Assembly: GCA_032191485.1 (NCBI GenBank)
Contig: JAVDOI010000002.1
Location: 6,713,577-6,777,576, forward strand
DNA: 64,000 nt
From: Leptoclinus maculatus
Taxonomy: Eukaryota; Chordata; Actinopteri; Perciformes; Stichaeidae
Direction: 5' to 3'
The position numbers were made by a program, and so were the translations under genes. This document shows positions 60,163 to 64,000 of the stretch, piece by piece. The notes under the pieces were generated by a model. The model had not been told where the DNA came from and searched no databases. It saw only the letters and a program-made list of their open reading frames with translations. Each line of letters begins with the position of its first letter. Positions within the stretch are counted from its first letter, which is position 1.

Positions 60163-62886
60163 GTGGGAACCGATCAGCTATCGTCTGACAATGATGTCGC
60201 TTTTTATTGGTTTAAAATGAGCGATTAAAACTACTTGTGAAACAACCCGGTCATACACGTCATCTCTCAACACCAACTCCAGTCTCGATTCTCAAATTCA
60301 AACAATACATTAATAACTGGTTAATTGGTTAACAGTTAGAAAAAGGCCGCAGTCATTAAAAGAAGAAACCTGACCTGCAAACATTGTGCCTTTTATAACA
60401 ATTTCTATTAACTACCTCCTTTGCCCCAAATGAACAAATAAGTTCTATATCTGCTCGAGTGCTTGAACGTATCATATGTTGTTTTGGGGGATTTGTTGAA
60501 AGGACTGACGCTCTCGTTTTTTCATGTCTCGTTGAGATTGTTTCCGAACTGTTGACCAAAACAACCAAGTCCTCCTGAAATCTACATTTCCCGTGGTTGG
60601 TGATGACTAAGCCAACCAAACTACTGATGTGAAAGCCCCCACAGTCTCAAGCCAAAAAGCTATCAGACCGAGTGTGGAGCTTCTGTTGTTTTAGATTAGA
60701 TGTGACAGTCCTTTGAAAGCTCAGGTTCTTCCAGAGCAAACGTTGTGACATCTCCACGGGGGATGAGAGAGTGAAATGAATTACCAAGAGGGGTGAAAAA
60801 TATCTGCCTACTGAAGCAGCTTCCTTTCACACAGTACACCATGTATTCTTAGAAAGATCCTCAAGGTCAGAGCAGTCTCAACTCCCGACGACAGATAATC
60901 TGCACCGCTCTAATGGAAACCTGCTGCGGCGACGTCTTCAAACCAACACACAGGAACGCACACCGAAATGGCAGCTCGTCTGAGAGAAACGCTGTCAGCA
61001 GCTGTCAGATACACATGCAAATACATAAAACATGGCTGCAAGCTCAAAGAGACACAGATAAAGAACAAGAGACATGTGTATTCTGGTATTCATTGCTTTA
61101 GTTGTTTATAAGGGTCAGACTTACACAATGACCACGGCGGTATTGCAGCGACATCAGGATTTAGCTCCACATGCCCCGTATTAAAGGGAACAATGCACTG
61201 TGGTCGTTAAGAATTATTGTATTTTAATCAATCAGTTATTAAATGGGGCCTGGTCTCCACCCACCGGCCACCGCACTTCTAGTTCTACAGAGCCACAGGG
61301 ATACGATCATAACATATGGGGGGTTACATGAAAGTGACACCTGCATTGAGGTAATAAACGGCATACAGTAAAAACTGCTGATGTAAAATAAAACTTGAAG
61401 AGGTAATAAAAACGAAATCAAATTTATAATTTCTGGCTACTGATGTTCCCACACCTCTCATCCACATCAATGAATCCGAAGTTCCCTTAAACTCTGAGGA
61501 GTATTTTAGCATCTTGTGTTTTTCTGCCCCGTAACTCTCTGCCCATCACCAATGAGCAGACAGGCACAATGAGTAACTAAAATCAAATTAACCAATTAAA
61601 ATCAATTAACGCAGGTCTGACTTTATAAAATAAGAAACTTGTCATTCATTTATAATTGGGGATGTAGCTACATCCATTTCTGATGTTTATTTAAAGAAAC
61701 GTGGTGAACCTTACCTTTGTGTTTGGTGCATCTTCTTTCTACTATCTACCTTTTTGTCTGGCATAAAGGACATTTTTATTTTAATAAGATTAGTACATGT
61801 TATCTATTTGCTAGCAGAACAGAGAATAGCTTATTATGACAGGAAGGCTGTGACATCACCCTCGGGGAAGATAGATGCAAACACACAGATGCAAAAACAA
61901 TGAAACCTATTGTGATACATCTACCTTAACGCAACACGGACGAACTGATTGAAAAACACAATGAAGCTGGAGGAGAAGCTGACATCACGTCAATTCAACA
62001 CACAAAGGGAACAAAGAAAATGCAGCTTAGAGAAGTGAAACAGCGAGAGATAAGTGAGTGAGAAGAGGGGAATGATTTGAGAGAGGGGGAGTGTGCGTGT
62101 GATATGCTTTGTGCGTTTGTTCATGCGTGTAGGAACATGTCAGTTCCACCTGGACCGGAGTTTGGTGTTTGACGGTGAAAAAGTATGTGAGCAAGAGAAA
62201 CTCAGAGAAAGAGAAAAGGCAGAGAGGTGAAGAGCAAAAGAGTGGAGAACGAAAATAGCTCTATCCTATTATCATCACCTCTTCCTGTCTTGCTGTCGCA
62301 CCTCTAATTACTGCAGCCACATCGCTCCAAACAGCACACAATGAGGGTGCATGTGTCTGAGATGTAAATGTTTTTGACGAAAGTATATTCATGTACACGA
62401 TTTTTTTTGCACCTCTACGAGACAGTTTCCGCATGTTGAGACGCTATGTTTCAGAGCCTGTAATTCGCTGTGTGTGTGTGTGTGTGTGTTTGTGTGGAGA
62501 TTATACCTCTCCTGTTAACCACCTGGAGAGAGGCAGCCTGGTGAGAGAAGCTTAAAGAGAATTTAATCCTTTCCTTAATGTGACAGCAGCATTTTCTGCG
62601 AAACTACCATCATTACTAAACTGTTGAGCCTTAGTGTGTGTGTGTGTGTGTGCGAGCGCGCTAAAGCATCCCATGTACACACACACACACACATGCACAC
62701 ACACACGCCCCTTGAAAGCAGACATTTTGCAGGAGGATTCAGTAAATGTGACTTCATGTGTCGTCTTAAGCGCACTGTGAGCAGCCGATGTAGGTCAGGC
62801 GTATTGCAAACTGAGTCCCTGACTGTTCTCTGACTTATGCTAGAAACCAAATGCTACCATGGGGATTATTCAGAGACAGTGGCAAG

Positions 62887-62943
<57 letters not shown>

Positions 62944-64000
62944 TGTGCACACCATCACACGGACACATAAAGGTCCTTTTGAATCTAGGTCAGCCAAGTG
63001 GTGAAGACAATACTGACCTTTACCGCACACGACACGACTCGACCTGACAAAAACTACAGGTATGAAGAAGAAACACGTGATGGTGGAAAAAAAAACACCA
63101 ACATTAGGTCCACTTAGGTCTTTTTTGTCTACCTTCACCCCCAAATGTATGAGATTCACTGTCCTCTGCGATGTCTCCGCGACCTTGCCATCAATCTTTC
63201 TTTCTCTCTGTCTCCATGTGTAAACTGCAGAGGCAGCGTCATATGGCCCCTGACAGCTTCCATACTTTCTCCCTCTGCTCAACAAAACGGCTGAACTCCT
63301 GCCAAAGAGAGAGAAGAGAGACACACACACACACACACACACACATAGAGAGACCGGCGTCCAGGGTTCCCATCTGTTTATGGTGATGCAGTTTTTCTTG
63401 TCAGGGTCTCTGTCAGGTTTACATGTTTGATCTCATAAGTCGATGTGTCCATCTGCCTGTGTTTATGTCAATCTGTCTTTTGGCTGAGGAGTCAGCGGCT
63501 TCAGTGTCTCTCAGTATTGAAAATCACTCGTACATCATATGACTACGTCATACATCACAAGACAACAAGCTGTTCTGTCCTTGTCCTGTCAAACCAGAGG
63601 CACTTACAAACTACAAACTAAGCCACAACAGAAAGTCTTCCCTACAAACATTCTCGTTTACCCTCCGGTTTGATTATAATCAATGGACCTGACTGGCAAA
63701 TTTGCAGGTAATCAGTCTTTGTAGGAACCCACCGGCTATCGTCTGGCGATGATTCTGATTTTTATTGGTTTAAAATCAGCTTGTAAACTGGCAACTCGTG
63801 AAACAAGTCGGTAGTACACGTTGTCTCTCATCTCAAGTTGCTTATCGGACTGAAGACAACAAGCACACTGAAACCCCAGAAATATAGAAATATAGCAACT
63901 ATCTCCCAGAGACCGATGGGCTCCGACATGGGCGCACGGTTGATTGATGAATGAAGAGCGGCTCATGCGGCTCAACATTCACTTTACAACTTGGTATCCT
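60163..64000. other. Intergenic DNA to the window end; a diverged repeat pair and microsatellites
   Basis: Segments at about 60165-60275 and 63725-63835 share blocks such as GCTATCGTCTG and TTTTTATTGGTTTAAAAT followed by TGTGAAACAA/CGTGAAACAA, and are diverged copies of one repeat. Microsatellites include (GT)n near 62468-62488 and 62634-62651, (CA)n near 62680-62706, (AC)27 at about 62888-62941 and (AC)n near 63321-63345. No coding exon was recognised. Confidence 0.55.

Overview
The window looks like chromosomal DNA of a ray-finned (teleost, probably percomorph) fish. The genes are vertebrate-type with many short exons and GT/AG introns. Very long AC/GT/GA/CT microsatellites are scattered throughout, and the mobile elements are of kinds common in teleosts: LINE remnants, hAT-type MITEs and a solo LTR. 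No tRNA, rRNA or CRISPR array was seen. All gene models were spliced by hand. Every exon join listed keeps the reading frame, and protein identities rest on recognising family motifs, not on a database search.

Layout. Positions 1-658 are the 3' UTR of a gene whose body lies left of the window. They are nearly identical to the 3' UTR at 11140-11812, so the first complete gene is one member of a recent tandem duplication. That gene (+, 1328-11123, 16 exons, 621 aa) is an Sp100/Sp140-like nuclear body protein with HSR, SAND, SAND, PHD and bromodomain, and it has a perfect interferon-response core (ISRE) in its short upstream region. It is followed by a four-exon trihelix/Myb-SANT-like DNA-binding protein (+, 12325-15095, 474 aa), a two-exon GIMAP/AIG1-type GTPase (+, 16439-19074, 356 aa) and ccdc97 on the minus strand (20772-23007, seven exons, 351 aa).

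The right half (about 24 kb to 58.5 kb) is one large gene, mrtfa (myocardin-related transcription factor A, +). Nineteen coding exons encode 1,270 aa with three RPEL motifs, a basic region, Q-box, SAP domain, leucine zipper, an exceptional glutamine-rich stretch and a C-terminal activation domain. An alternative, phase-compatible first coding exon lies at 34068-34182. The final 5.5 kb (58.5-64 kb) is intergenic, with a 558-bp solo LTR and simple repeats.

Functionally the left part is an immune/chromatin neighbourhood (Sp140-like reader, GIMAP GTPase). ccdc97 and mrtfa are conserved splicing-related and cytoskeleton-responsive transcription genes. Points most worth checking are the double-SAND tandem gene with its ISRE, the long Q-rich region and second promoter of mrtfa, and complementary (GA)n and (CT)n tracts within one mrtfa intron.
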